A stretch of 9,863 bases of DNA from an uncultured Coriobacteriales bacterium (GCA_934646835.1 CAKUES010000036.1:1-9863), one strand, 5' to 3'. Positions 1-6,189 are shown, counted from the stretch's first letter. Made by a program: numbers and translations. Notes: generated by a model from the letters alone, not told the origin.

Positions 1-51
1 CCCCCTCCCGGGCCCTCGGGGCAGACACCACTGGATTCAATGCCGGCCCCT

Positions 52-1137
52 CTAGTCGAGGCCGTGGTACTCCTTATTCGTGGCGTCGTTGATCTGGATG
101 TGAGTGTGGTTGCCGTTATCGCCAGCGGCCGTGTAGTCCTTGAGCTGCATCTCGTCACCGATGTAGGCATAGACATCGCGGATCTGCGCCAGCGGCGTGA
201 CACCGCCAACCACTTGGTCGCCCTCCTGCACCACCGCGTTTTCCAAATGGATCAAGACCACGTCGAGATCGGGGCGACCCTCGGGCTGGATGTGCACCTG
301 GACATCCGGGTAGGCCTCGTTGTTATAAAGCTTGTAATCCTTGACGCGCACAACCGTACCGCTCACAGGGGCATATACCGTTGCACCCACAGGACCACCG
401 CAATCGATAGCGCTCATTCTCGGTCCCGCATTGGTAGACCTGAAGCAGCGGATGAACTCACCCGTGAGCCACTCGTCGCCCGTGGGCTGTTCATCGGCAT
501 TGCGACCAGTACCATGAGCGGCCATGACCTCGGTGTTCGTCGCCTCCACAAGCTTGGTATCCAAGGCATCCGCGTAGGAGTAGCTCGCATTGTGGATTAG
601 GACCTCTGTCAACTCGTCAGCACGCACAGCGCTGTGCAGCTTGATGCCGCCACCCTCTGCGATGTAGGGAGTTGGCAGGTAACGCTCCTCTACGGCAGTC
701 GTCTGCTCGATTTCCTCGATGACGCTGTCCGCTCCAGTCCGGGGCTTGGTGCTTCCACCGCAGGAGACCAAGCGCGTCAATCCAAACGCCACCAGCGCGA
801 CGACAATCAAGACGAGTGCAATGATCACAGGTAGGGAGAGCTGCGGCGCCTCCACAACGGGCTTTTGCGGGCTTGTCCTGCTCGGACGCTCGTGGCCGCG
901 CGAGGTACCACGCTCGACGCCGCGTGTGGCACCATAGGAAGGTCTACTGCGCTGAGCAGCCTGCTGCTGCCTCGTCGCCGCCTTGCGATCGCGCACACGG
1001 TACTCGCCGTTGGCACGGGCCACGGCTCCGTTGTCGCGATTGCGCGCATGATAGTTTCTCTTGTCGTATGTCTGCGAACTCTGCTCGCCCGTGCGCCTTG
1101 CACGGCGGCGTTCGCTATCGTCTCTGTAATCAGCCAT
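52..1137 (-). CDS. Membrane-anchored protein with degenerate M23/LytM-like domain
   Basis: The protein has 361 residues. Residues 1-98 are very basic, rich in Arg, Gln and Gly, and look disordered. One membrane helix spans about 99-122, followed by an extracytoplasmic region. The C-terminal domain, about 238-355, reads like an M23 (lysostaphin/LytM) fold: MSAIDCGGPVGATVYAPVSG, then LIHLEN with His297, then NHTHIQI with His344 and His346. In active M23 enzymes HxxxD and HxH bind zinc. Here Asp245 and HTH are present, but Met241 replaces the first His, so the domain may bind or regulate rather than cut peptidoglycan. LVSC at 123-126 looks like a lipobox but lies far from the N-terminus. I chose the ATG at 1137. 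An in-frame ATG at 1185 would add 16 residues, but neither start has a good Shine-Dalgarno, and a -10-like box lies 6 nt before the chosen one. The precise role is unknown. Confidence 0.72.
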   Translation of the reverse strand: MADYRDDSERRRARRTGEQSSQTYDKRNYHARNRDNGAVARANGEYRVRDRKAATRQQQAAQRSRPSYGATRGVERGTSRGHERPSRTSPQKPVVEAPQLSLPVIIALVLIVVALVAFGLTRLVSCGGSTKPRTGADSVIEEIEQTTAVEERYLPTPYIAEGGGIKLHSAVRADELTEVLIHNASYSYADALDTKLVEATNTEVMAAHGTGRNADEQPTGDEWLTGEFIRCFRSTNAGPRMSAIDCGGPVGATVYAPVSGTVVRVKDYKLYNNEAYPDVQVHIQPEGRPDLDVVLIHLENAVVQEGDQVVGGVTPLAQIRDVYAYIGDEMQLKDYTAAGDNGNHTHIQINDATNKEYHGLD

Positions 1138-1143
1138 TGATCT

Positions 1144-1149
1144 AAGATA
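1144..1149 (-). promoter_or_regulatory. Candidate -10 box of a leaderless start
   Basis: On the minus strand TATCTT is followed by AGATCA and then directly by the ATG at 1137. With 6 nt between box and start codon, transcription would begin at or next to the A of ATG. No convincing -35 hexamer and no Shine-Dalgarno are visible. The call is positional inference, strengthened by the same layout before smpB and murI. Confidence 0.4.
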
Positions 1150-1267
1150 GCACTGCTTGCGCCCCTGAACTCGAGCGCCTGACATCTGCGACGGAGTTCT
1201 CGTGAATTCATCGGTATTTGCACATTACAGACGATAAGGGCCCCTCCCCTGGAGCTGCCATCCCCCA

Positions 1268-1297
1268 ATTGTCTGAACGATTCATCGTTCAGACAAT
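1268..1297. repeat. Palindrome copy 1, CTGAACG-N6-CGTTCAG family
   Basis: The arms ATTGTCTGAACG and CGTTCAGACAAT are perfectly complementary across the 6-nt centre ATTCAT. The outer two pairs of the centre can also pair, giving 14-bp arms around TC. It is the copy nearest the M23-like gene, its edge about 130 bp upstream of that start codon. It could be an operator for a dimeric regulator or a REP-like hairpin. Confidence 0.8.
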
Positions 1298-1312
1298 GTA
1301 TCCAAAGGCCTC

Positions 1313-1350
1313 CTCAATTCTCTGAACGCCTATTCGTTCAGAGAATTGAG
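1313..1350. repeat. Palindrome copy 2, CTGAACG-N6-CGTTCAG family
   Basis: The 16-bp arms (1313-1328 and 1335-1350) are perfectly complementary around the centre CCTATT. The core CTGAACG/CGTTCAG equals that of copies 1 and 3. Relative to copy 1, one outer pair is flipped from G-C to C-G on both arms, a compensated change. No T-run follows on either strand, so it is not a standard terminator. Confidence 0.8.
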
Positions 1351-1379
1351 CTTGGCGTCCCAAATCACGATATTCGCCA

Positions 1380-1409
1380 ATTGCCTGAACGCCCAATCGT
1401 TCAGACAAT
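1380..1409. repeat. Palindrome copy 3, CTGAACG-N6-CGTTCAG family
   Basis: The arms ATTGCCTGAACG and CGTTCAGACAAT flank the 6-nt centre CCCAAT. There is one mismatch (C1384 opposite A1405), which becomes a G-U wobble in a minus-strand RNA. The core heptamers are identical to those of the other two copies. Confidence 0.78.
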
Positions 1410-1445
1410 CTCGGCAAGCTTCTCAGCCAACCCAAAGGTGCGCAC

Positions 1446-1481
1446 AAAAAAGCGACCCCACCTCTTTCGAAGTGGGGTCGC
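1446..1481 (-). terminator. Rho-independent terminator of the hyaABC operon
   Basis: The minus strand reads GCGACCCCAC, a 10-nt loop, then GTGGGGTCGC, followed at once by TTTTTT. The 10-bp stem is perfect and G+C-rich, and the T-run is on the correct side for transcripts leaving hyaC. It separates the hydrogenase operon from the M23-like gene. Confidence 0.9.
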
Positions 1482-1518
1482 CGGGTTTCTCGCAAGCGAG
1501 AGGGCCTAGAAGCTCAGC

Positions 1519-2259
1519 TTAGGCAGCAGGCTCCTCGGTCTCCTTGCGCAGAGGATGGTAGTCCTCGGGGGCGTGACCAAGCAGGTCCTCGCCGTCGATG
1601 CGCTGCTCCTTGGAGTTCCAGGTCAGGCCGCCATGCTCCTTGCGGAAGAACATGATCATCGTGGGAGCAAAGCCCTCGATGTTGGCCAGGTAGATGTGGA
1701 TCAGCATGAAGCACAGGAACCAGAACAGGCCACAGTAGTGGATGATGCGAACCTTCATCAGGCCACCAACGAGGTTGGTGAACCACAGGAAGATGGGCAG
1801 GTTGGCAGTGGTCTGCCACAGTGCGAAGCCGGTGTAAGCCATGGCGAAGATGCCGATGATGACGAACACGAAGTAAGCGATCTTCTGGGGAACGCCGTAC
1901 TTACCGGACAGCGGGTGATCCTTCTTGATGAACAAGTAGTACTTGATCCAGGGGATCAGCTGATGCTTGTTCTCCTTCTGGGGCAGGAAGGTCAGTGCGT
2001 CCATGACCTGCTCGCGGGTACCGCCGACGTTGGCGGACTTACCGAAGAAGGACCAAATCAGACGAATGGTCAGAGCCAGGACGAGCACGATGCCGCAGAA
2101 GATGTGGACACCACGTGCAACACCCATCATGGTGGGGAGAACCGGATAGTGGATCTCGATACCAGACAGGATCAGAAGAACCATGCAGATGAGGTTGACC
2201 CAGTGCCAGATGACAGTGGGCATCGGATGAGCCTCACGGTAATGTGCCATATGTGCCAT
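1519..2259 (-). CDS. hyaC: [NiFe] hydrogenase cytochrome b subunit
   Basis: HyaC is the di-heme cytochrome b561-type subunit that anchors the HyaAB dimer and passes its electrons to the quinone pool. The protein has 246 residues with four predicted membrane helices, at about 16-36, 47-72, 127-148 and 171-193. Histidines within them (His19 in WHW, His52, His174 and His188) are the natural candidates for ligands of the two b hemes. The ATG at 2259 is preferred because GGAGGT lies 8 nt upstream; an ATG at 2277 lacks such a site and would overlap hyaB. The gene begins 2 nt after the hyaB stop, so the two are probably translationally coupled. It is the last gene before the operon terminator. The family call is firm; the individual ligands are inferred from position. 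Confidence 0.93.
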   Translation of the reverse strand: MAHMAHYREAHPMPTVIWHWVNLICMVLLILSGIEIHYPVLPTMMGVARGVHIFCGIVLVLALTIRLIWSFFGKSANVGGTREQVMDALTFLPQKENKHQLIPWIKYYLFIKKDHPLSGKYGVPQKIAYFVFVIIGIFAMAYTGFALWQTTANLPIFLWFTNLVGGLMKVRIIHYCGLFWFLCFMLIHIYLANIEGFAPTMIMFFRKEHGGLTWNSKEQRIDGEDLLGHAPEDYHPLRKETEEPAA

Positions 2260-2261
2260 GA

Positions 2262-3980
2262 CTATCGACCTCCCCAAGGAGTAGTGTGGAGCTCGAATTC
2301 CTTGCCGGTCTTGGGCTCAACTACATGGATTGCGCAGGCGATGCAAGGATCGTAGCCGTGGACGATGCGCAGGGCGTTGATAGGAGCCTTGACGTTCTTG
2401 ACCGGGGTGCCGATCAGAGCCTGCTCGATGGTGCCGGGCAGGTCGTCGTTGTCGCGCGGGGAGATGTTCCACGCGGTCGGGACGACTGCCTGATAGTGCT
2501 TGATCTTGTTGTTCTCGATCTTCTCGCAGTGCAGCAGCGCGCCACGGGGAGCCTCCCACAGGCCAACGCCCTCGCCGGTCTTGCGAGCGGGCTCGGTGAA
2601 GAAGTCAGCGCCGCCCTCTGCCAGGTAGGCAACGAGCTCGGTGAGCCAACCCTCCATGAGCTCGACGACGACACCAGCCTCGAGCGGGCGGGCGACCAGG
2701 CGGCCAGCTGCGGAGTTCAGCTTGCGCAGGTCGGTGATGCCCAGAGCCTTGAGTGCGTAGTCGACCTTCTTGACGGTCTGGGGAACGCCGGATGCATAGG
2801 CAACGAGTGTACGGGCCAGCGGACCAACCTCCATGACCTCGTGCTTCTCGCCGTAGCGGGGAGCCTTGCACCAGGAGTACTTGGCCTCGGTGTCGTAGCC
2901 GGGGAACTCCTTGGGCGGGTTGGTCTGACCCTCCAGCGGAGCCAGGGAGTCGGAGTCGCCCTCGTAGGGATCGTAGTAGGAGTGCTTGACCTGCTCCTCG
3001 ATCTTGGTCCAATCAAACTTCTCGAGCTTGACGTCGCCAGTCTGCATGTTCATGCGGACGATGCCGGGAGGCAGGACGCGCTTGTTGTGGTCGTACTCGG
3101 TCTCGCCACCCTCCTCGTTGATCTTGGCCTCGAACACGCCGTAGCACATGAAGTTGCCATGCTTGTTGTTGCCGAAGGAGGTGACGTCGTCCAGGTAGAC
3201 CTTGCCGATGGCCAGGGCATCCGGGATCAGGGTCTCGTTGATGAAGCGGTTGAGCTCCTTGATGCGAGCCAGGATGTCGTCGAGGCGCTCGATGTTGGGG
3301 TAGAACGCAGTGCCGCCGGGGCGAGAGGTCATGACGTGCGGCATCTTGCCGCCGATGATCGCGGAGATCTCGTCTGCAGTGGCCTGTGCGTCGAGGGCCT
3401 CGATGTAGTGAGCAGTGGCAATCAGGTCGACCTCAGCCGGGAGCTTGTAGCCCTCGGGAGCCTGGCCGTCCATGAACCAGCCGCCGGACAGCCAGGAGTA
3501 CTGGCCGTTCTTAGCAAACTCCTGCAGACGCTTCTGGACGGATGCGAAGTCAGAGACATGCATGCCGTTGGCAACTGCGAAATCAGCAGCGGCCTTGGGG
3601 TCTGCGTTGAGTGCGTTGAGCGGGTTGACGTAATCCAGGGCGTTAAGCTGATAGAACCACAGGATGTGGGAGTGCAGGAACTGAGCACCCTCCAACAGGT
3701 TGCGGACCAGGCGTGCGCCCTCGGGATGATGGATGCCGTATGCTTCCTCTGCTGCGTACACGGATGCGTGGCAGTGAGAGGTGGGGCAGACACCGCAGAT
3801 ACGCTGTGCGACAAGCGCGGCGTCATGCGGCTCGCGGCCCTCGCAGATCAGCTCGAGACCGCGGAAGAGACCACCGGAAACCCAAGCATCGGTAACGACG
3901 CCGTTCTCAACCTCCATCTCGATGCGCAGGTGGCCCTCGATGCGGTCAATCGGGTCGATAATAGACTTCTGCTTTGCCAT
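2262..3980 (-). CDS. hyaB: [NiFe] hydrogenase large subunit
   Basis: This subunit carries the NiFe(CN)2CO active site and splits H2. The protein has 572 residues. The N-terminal nickel-binding motif is RICGVCPTSHCHAS with Cys62 and Cys65. The C-terminal motif is DPCIACAIH with Cys546 and Cys549. His552 is followed by 20 residues (VVEPKTGKEF to GGR) that a dedicated endopeptidase would remove after nickel insertion. Cysteine stands where NiFeSe enzymes have selenocysteine. The subunit has no signal peptide and would be exported as a folded complex with HyaA, using the Tat signal of the small subunit. AAAGGAGGAG lies shortly before the ATG, inside the end of hyaA. The closest class is a group 1 membrane-bound uptake hydrogenase. 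The subgroup, perhaps the one described from Coriobacteriia, needs a tree. Confidence 0.97.
   Translation of the reverse strand: MAKQKSIIDPIDRIEGHLRIEMEVENGVVTDAWVSGGLFRGLELICEGREPHDAALVAQRICGVCPTSHCHASVYAAEEAYGIHHPEGARLVRNLLEGAQFLHSHILWFYQLNALDYVNPLNALNADPKAAADFAVANGMHVSDFASVQKRLQEFAKNGQYSWLSGGWFMDGQAPEGYKLPAEVDLIATAHYIEALDAQATADEISAIIGGKMPHVMTSRPGGTAFYPNIERLDDILARIKELNRFINETLIPDALAIGKVYLDDVTSFGNNKHGNFMCYGVFEAKINEEGGETEYDHNKRVLPPGIVRMNMQTGDVKLEKFDWTKIEEQVKHSYYDPYEGDSDSLAPLEGQTNPPKEFPGYDTEAKYSWCKAPRYGEKHEVMEVGPLARTLVAYASGVPQTVKKVDYALKALGITDLRKLNSAAGRLVARPLEAGVVVELMEGWLTELVAYLAEGGADFFTEPARKTGEGVGLWEAPRGALLHCEKIENNKIKHYQAVVPTAWNISPRDNDDLPGTIEQALIGTPVKNVKAPINALRIVHGYDPCIACAIHVVEPKTGKEFELHTTPWGGR
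2268..2273 (-). promoter_or_regulatory. Ribosome binding site that fixes the hyaC start
   Basis: GGAGGT on the minus strand lies 8 nt before the ATG at 2259 and within the last codons of hyaB. It selects this start over the upstream in-frame ATG at 2277. Confidence 0.8.
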
Positions 3981-3983
3981 GGC

Positions 3984-5243
3984 TTACTCCTCCTTTGCGT
4001 TCTCGTCAGCGGACATCTTGGTCTTAGCGGCCGCGATCTCCTCGGGTGTGACATTGCCGTGCTTGATATCCCATTCCTTGGCGGGCTCGAAGTCCGCGCC
4101 GCCGTCCATGCGGCCGGTGACCTTGAATCCAAAGCCGTGGACAACGAGTGCTGCTGCGACGACACCGGTGATGCCCAGGGCGATCGGGGTGACGTTCATG
4201 CGCAGGCTGCCCAGACGGACGGTCTTGAGGCGACCGAGGACGGGCGTGTTGGAGTCGAACCAGTTGTAGGAAGTGGTGGTCGGGTCTGCGCAAGAGCAGC
4301 CGATGCAGGGGGAGCCGGAGTCAATGCACCAGCTGACGCGGCGGTTCCAGCGAACCTGTGCGCAGTTGGCCTTGGTCTGGGGACCCTTGCAGCCCAGGGG
4401 ATACAGGCAGTAGCCCAGGGACTCTTCCTTGGTGCCGAACTTGTAAACGAACTCGCCGTTCTCGAAGTGACCGCGGCGCGGGCAGTTGTCGTGAATGGTC
4501 TGGTCGTAGAAAGCAGACGGCATGTTGAATGCGTTGAGCTTGGGGAGCTTGCCGGTGAGGATGAACTCGACGATGACGGCAACCAGGCGAGCCGGGTTGA
4601 CGGGGCAAGACGGAACGTTGACACAGGGAGTGTCGATGCCGTTGTCCTTCATCCATTTCTGCATGCCCACAGCACCCATGGGGTTGGGGTATGCAGCGAC
4701 GAAGCCGCCGTCGACAGCGCAGGAGCCTGCGGCGATGACAGCTGCAGCGTTCTTGGCTGCGTGTGCGAGCGGGCCGTCCGGGGTGCAGACAGCAGTGGGC
4801 TTGTGGTCCTCGCCGTCACCAACGGTGAGGGAGTAGCCGTCGCAGCCGGTCATGACAGCACCCTCGATGACGAGGACGTACTTGCCTGCTGCCTTCTCGA
4901 CGGTCTCCTCGCGAGCCTCCTCCAGGGAGTAGCCTGCAGCTGCGCAGAGGGTCTCTGCGTAGTTGAGGGAGATGTACTCCATGATGATGGTTGCGGGATC
5001 GGGATCGTCGGCCTGAGCAAAGGACTCCGTGCAGCCTGTGCAGGAACCGAGCTCCATCCAGATAACCGGGAGCAGCTTGCCCTCGGCGGCGCCGATGAGA
5101 AGCTTCTCCTCGATCGCCTGAGCCACTTCGACTTCCGTGATGCCCTCGATACCGATTGCCGCTGCAACCGTACCGCAGAACGCCAAGAAAGAGCGACGGG
5201 TCACGCCACGTGACGCCAGCGGCTCACACAATGTATCTGTCAT
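3984..5243 (-). CDS. hyaA: [NiFe] hydrogenase small subunit with Tat signal
   Basis: The small subunit carries the three iron-sulfur clusters linking the active site to HyaC. The protein has 419 residues. A twin-arginine signal (VTRRSFLAF, Arg16-Arg17) precedes a hydrophobic stretch and a likely cleavage site after AQA (41-43). Proximal-cluster ligands are probably Cys68 and Cys71 (SCTGCTE), Cys134 and Cys175. Distal-cluster ligands are His251, Cys254, Cys279 and Cys285. The medial site has four cysteines: 294, 306, 313 and 316. A C-terminal helix (about 350-371) anchors the protein and is followed by a tail of about 45 residues. Gly70 and Leu139 stand where oxygen-tolerant enzymes carry extra cysteines, which suggests an oxygen-sensitive enzyme. 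The ATG at 5243 is chosen for its close GGAGGT; the ATG at 5255 has none. It is the first gene of the operon. Confidence 0.96.
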   Translation of the reverse strand: MTDTLCEPLASRGVTRRSFLAFCGTVAAAIGIEGITEVEVAQAIEEKLLIGAAEGKLLPVIWMELGSCTGCTESFAQADDPDPATIIMEYISLNYAETLCAAAGYSLEEAREETVEKAAGKYVLVIEGAVMTGCDGYSLTVGDGEDHKPTAVCTPDGPLAHAAKNAAAVIAAGSCAVDGGFVAAYPNPMGAVGMQKWMKDNGIDTPCVNVPSCPVNPARLVAVIVEFILTGKLPKLNAFNMPSAFYDQTIHDNCPRRGHFENGEFVYKFGTKEESLGYCLYPLGCKGPQTKANCAQVRWNRRVSWCIDSGSPCIGCSCADPTTTSYNWFDSNTPVLGRLKTVRLGSLRMNVTPIALGITGVVAAALVVHGFGFKVTGRMDGGADFEPAKEWDIKHGNVTPEEIAAAKTKMSADENAKEE

Positions 5244-5247
5244 AGAT

Positions 5248-5253
5248 ACCTCC
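5248..5253 (-). promoter_or_regulatory. Ribosome binding site that fixes the hyaA start
   Basis: GGAGGT on the minus strand stands 4 nt before the ATG at 5243. The ATG at 5255 overlaps this site and has none of its own. GTATC and GATAC (5233-5249) can form a 5-bp hairpin with the start codon in its loop, a possible but unproven brake on initiation. Confidence 0.7.
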
Positions 5254-5269
5254 ATAAAGTGTGAGACAC

Positions 5270-5339
5270 CTGCCGCGGAGCCTCCCTCTCATCCATATAT
5301 ATAGATGCGAGGGGCCAGTAGGCCTTAGCGGCAGTTTTT
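5270..5339. promoter_or_regulatory. Nested inverted repeat in the hyaA upstream region
   Basis: Outer arms CTGCCGC (5270-5276) and GCGGCAG (5328-5334) enclose an inner inverted repeat. Its arms are CCCTC-t-CATC (5284-5293) and GATG-c-GAGGG (5304-5313), around TATATATA. A small GGCC-AGTA-GGCC lies at 5314-5325. On the plus strand the outer right arm runs into TTTTT, as in a terminator against transcription towards smpB. On the minus strand the TA-rich centre could be a -10 region and the arms an operator. I cannot decide between these readings. Confidence 0.45.
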
Positions 5340-5406
5340 AAGCGCAACGATAGTACCAAAGAACAGCTTTCCAAATTGCTGGTTAACGGATTAGTGACGC
5401 ATTTCT

Positions 5407-5423
5407 TTTGTCAGCGGGACAAA
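5407..5423. promoter_or_regulatory. 17-bp palindrome, possible operator
   Basis: TTTGTC and GACAAA are perfect 6-bp arms around AGCGG. The site lies about 165 bp upstream of the hyaA start and 240 bp upstream of smpB. It does not match the Rex consensus TTGTGAA-N4-TTCACAA, and the regulator, if any, is unknown. A chance match of this size is possible. Confidence 0.3.
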
Positions 5424-5479
5424 TAATCGGCGCCTGCACATTTTCTTCATATTGAGGATGAGCTCTCTTTGTCATACCC

Positions 5480-5543
5480 GCGGCATTTGCGCAGGTGAAA
5501 GGTTGAGATACCCCGCAAGCCGCCTGTCAAGCCCAGATTCTGG
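5480..5543 (+). other. Possible structured element upstream of smpB
   Basis: GCGGC, a 2-nt bulge and TTGCG (5480-5491) pair with CGCAA and GCCGC (5514-5523), giving a 10-bp stem around a 22-nt loop. A second hairpin, CCAGA-T-TCTGG, follows at 5533-5543. No known riboswitch class fits. If smpB is transcribed from the box at 5653, this element lies upstream of its transcript. Confidence 0.3.
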
Positions 5544-5652
5544 AGACGACAAGCGCCCCTCCCCTTCTGCCGATCAAGCGCTCAATGCTCGGCAAGTTTT
5601 CCATTGTCCAACGGATGAAGAGCTCGTCTTCAGCCTTAGCGCATGCATCTGC

Positions 5653-5658
5653 TATCCT
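5653..5658 (+). promoter_or_regulatory. Candidate -10 box for a leaderless smpB transcript
   Basis: TATCCT is followed by 7 nt and then the smpB ATG at 5666, so transcription would start at or beside the start codon. No Shine-Dalgarno precedes the ATG. A weak -35 candidate, TTCAGC, stands 18 nt upstream of the box. Confidence 0.45.
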
Positions 5659-5665
5659 CTGGCCT

Positions 5666-6130
5666 ATGAGCAAACAGCGAACGAACATAGCCAAGAACCG
5701 CAAGGCCTTCCACGATTACTTCGTGGACGACACCTACGAGTGCGGCATCGTGCTCACGGGCACGGAGGTCTGCAGCTTGAGGGAAAACTCCTGCCAGCTG
5801 CGCGACTGCTACGCGATGGTCCGCAAGGGCGAGGTCTGGATGCACGGCGTCCACATCGCACCGTACAGCCACGGCAATGTTTGGAACGTCGACACGGAGC
5901 GCGCTCGCAAGCTCTTGCTTCACAAGAAGCAGATCTTGAAGCTGTCGCAGATCGTGAAGGAGAAGGGCTTCTCGCTCGTCCCGCTGAGCATGTACTTCGA
6001 CGAGAACAACCGCGTCAAAGTCGAGCTGGGCGTGTGCCGCGGCAAGAAGAACTACGACAAGCGCGCAAGCATCGCAGAGCGCGACGCCAAGCGCGATCTC
6101 GAGCGCACCATGAAGGAGCGCTACCGCTAA
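5666..6130 (+). CDS. smpB: SsrA-binding protein SmpB
   Basis: SmpB binds tmRNA, mimics a codon-anticodon stem in the empty A site and lets alanyl-tmRNA rescue stalled ribosomes. The protein has 154 residues, the usual size. Recognisable family blocks are IAKNRKAFHDYF near the N-terminus, GIVLTGTEVCSLRENSCQLRD (residues 27-47), WMHGVHIAPYSHGN, and KVELGVCRGKKNYDKRASIAERDAKRDL. The basic C-terminal tail ends in RTMKERYR. The frame stays open upstream to 5585, but the added residues match nothing in the family, and MSKQRTNIAKNRKAF is the normal beginning. There is no Shine-Dalgarno, and a -10-like box lies 7 nt before the ATG. Its RNA partner ssrA starts 59 bp downstream, so both may share a transcript. 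Confidence 0.97.
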   Translation: MSKQRTNIAKNRKAFHDYFVDDTYECGIVLTGTEVCSLRENSCQLRDCYAMVRKGEVWMHGVHIAPYSHGNVWNVDTERARKLLLHKKQILKLSQIVKEKGFSLVPLSMYFDENNRVKVELGVCRGKKNYDKRASIAERDAKRDLERTMKERYR

Positions 6131-6139
6131 GAGCTGTTG

Positions 6140-6159
6140 GCCGCCATGAGCGAGGCGGC
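6140..6159 (+). other. Hairpin between smpB and ssrA
   Basis: GCCGCC and GGCGGC pair around an 8-nt loop. No T-run follows, so it is a poor terminator; it could aid processing of a joint smpB-ssrA transcript. The 13-mer TGAGCGAGGCGGC at 6147-6159 recurs at 6695-6707, just before the duplicated ssrA tail. Confidence 0.35.
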
Positions 6160-6189
6160 GTGCTCGGACTTTGACAACGCTCGAAAACC

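Larger units (their letters stand above)
1186..1518. other. Intergenic region between hyaC and the M23-like gene
   Basis: This stretch of 333 bp carries no credible gene. On the minus strand it holds, in order, a small hairpin (arms TCTCGC and GCGAGA at 1488-1501), the hyaC terminator, and three related palindromes. The remaining 80 bp before the M23-like gene show no further motif I can name. An open frame at 1289-1495 runs across the terminator and palindromes and is not credible. Confidence 0.6.
5256..5652. other. Divergent intergenic region between hyaA and smpB
   Basis: About 400 bp separate the divergent genes and no credible gene is present. Besides the nested repeat near hyaA, it holds a small palindrome at 5407-5423 and a possible folded element at 5480-5543. 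It should contain the hydrogenase promoter, but I see no hexamer pair good enough to name. No FNR-type TTGAT-N4-ATCAA site was found by eye. Confidence 0.55.

Noticed and set aside
1268..1409. CRISPR array
   Set aside because: Repeats are palindromic and too few, spacers are irregular and partly repeated, and no cas gene is present.
1289..1495. Small minus-strand open frame between hyaC and the M23-like gene
   Set aside because: It consists largely of the terminator and the three palindromes, has no ribosome site, and starts inside a hairpin.
4990..5052. Oxygen-tolerant hydrogenase signature
   Set aside because: The proximal motif is CTGCTE, with Gly where oxygen-tolerant enzymes have an extra Cys (CTCC), and no second extra Cys is found.
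2286..5213. Very long plus-strand open frame antisense to hyaA and hyaB
   Set aside because: It mirrors the codon bias of the hydrogenase genes, has no family motif and no suitable start signal. The minus-strand genes are unmistakable.
5480..5550. Cobalamin or TPP riboswitch
   Set aside because: GGTGAAA, CCCCGCAA and TGAGATACCC fragments are present, but GCCACTG and the 3' B12 box, or GAACCTGA for TPP, are missing. The downstream gene also does not fit.
5452..6174. Plus-strand open frame overlapping smpB in another frame
   Set aside because: Its translation through the smpB part is Arg-rich shadow sequence, and smpB is certain.
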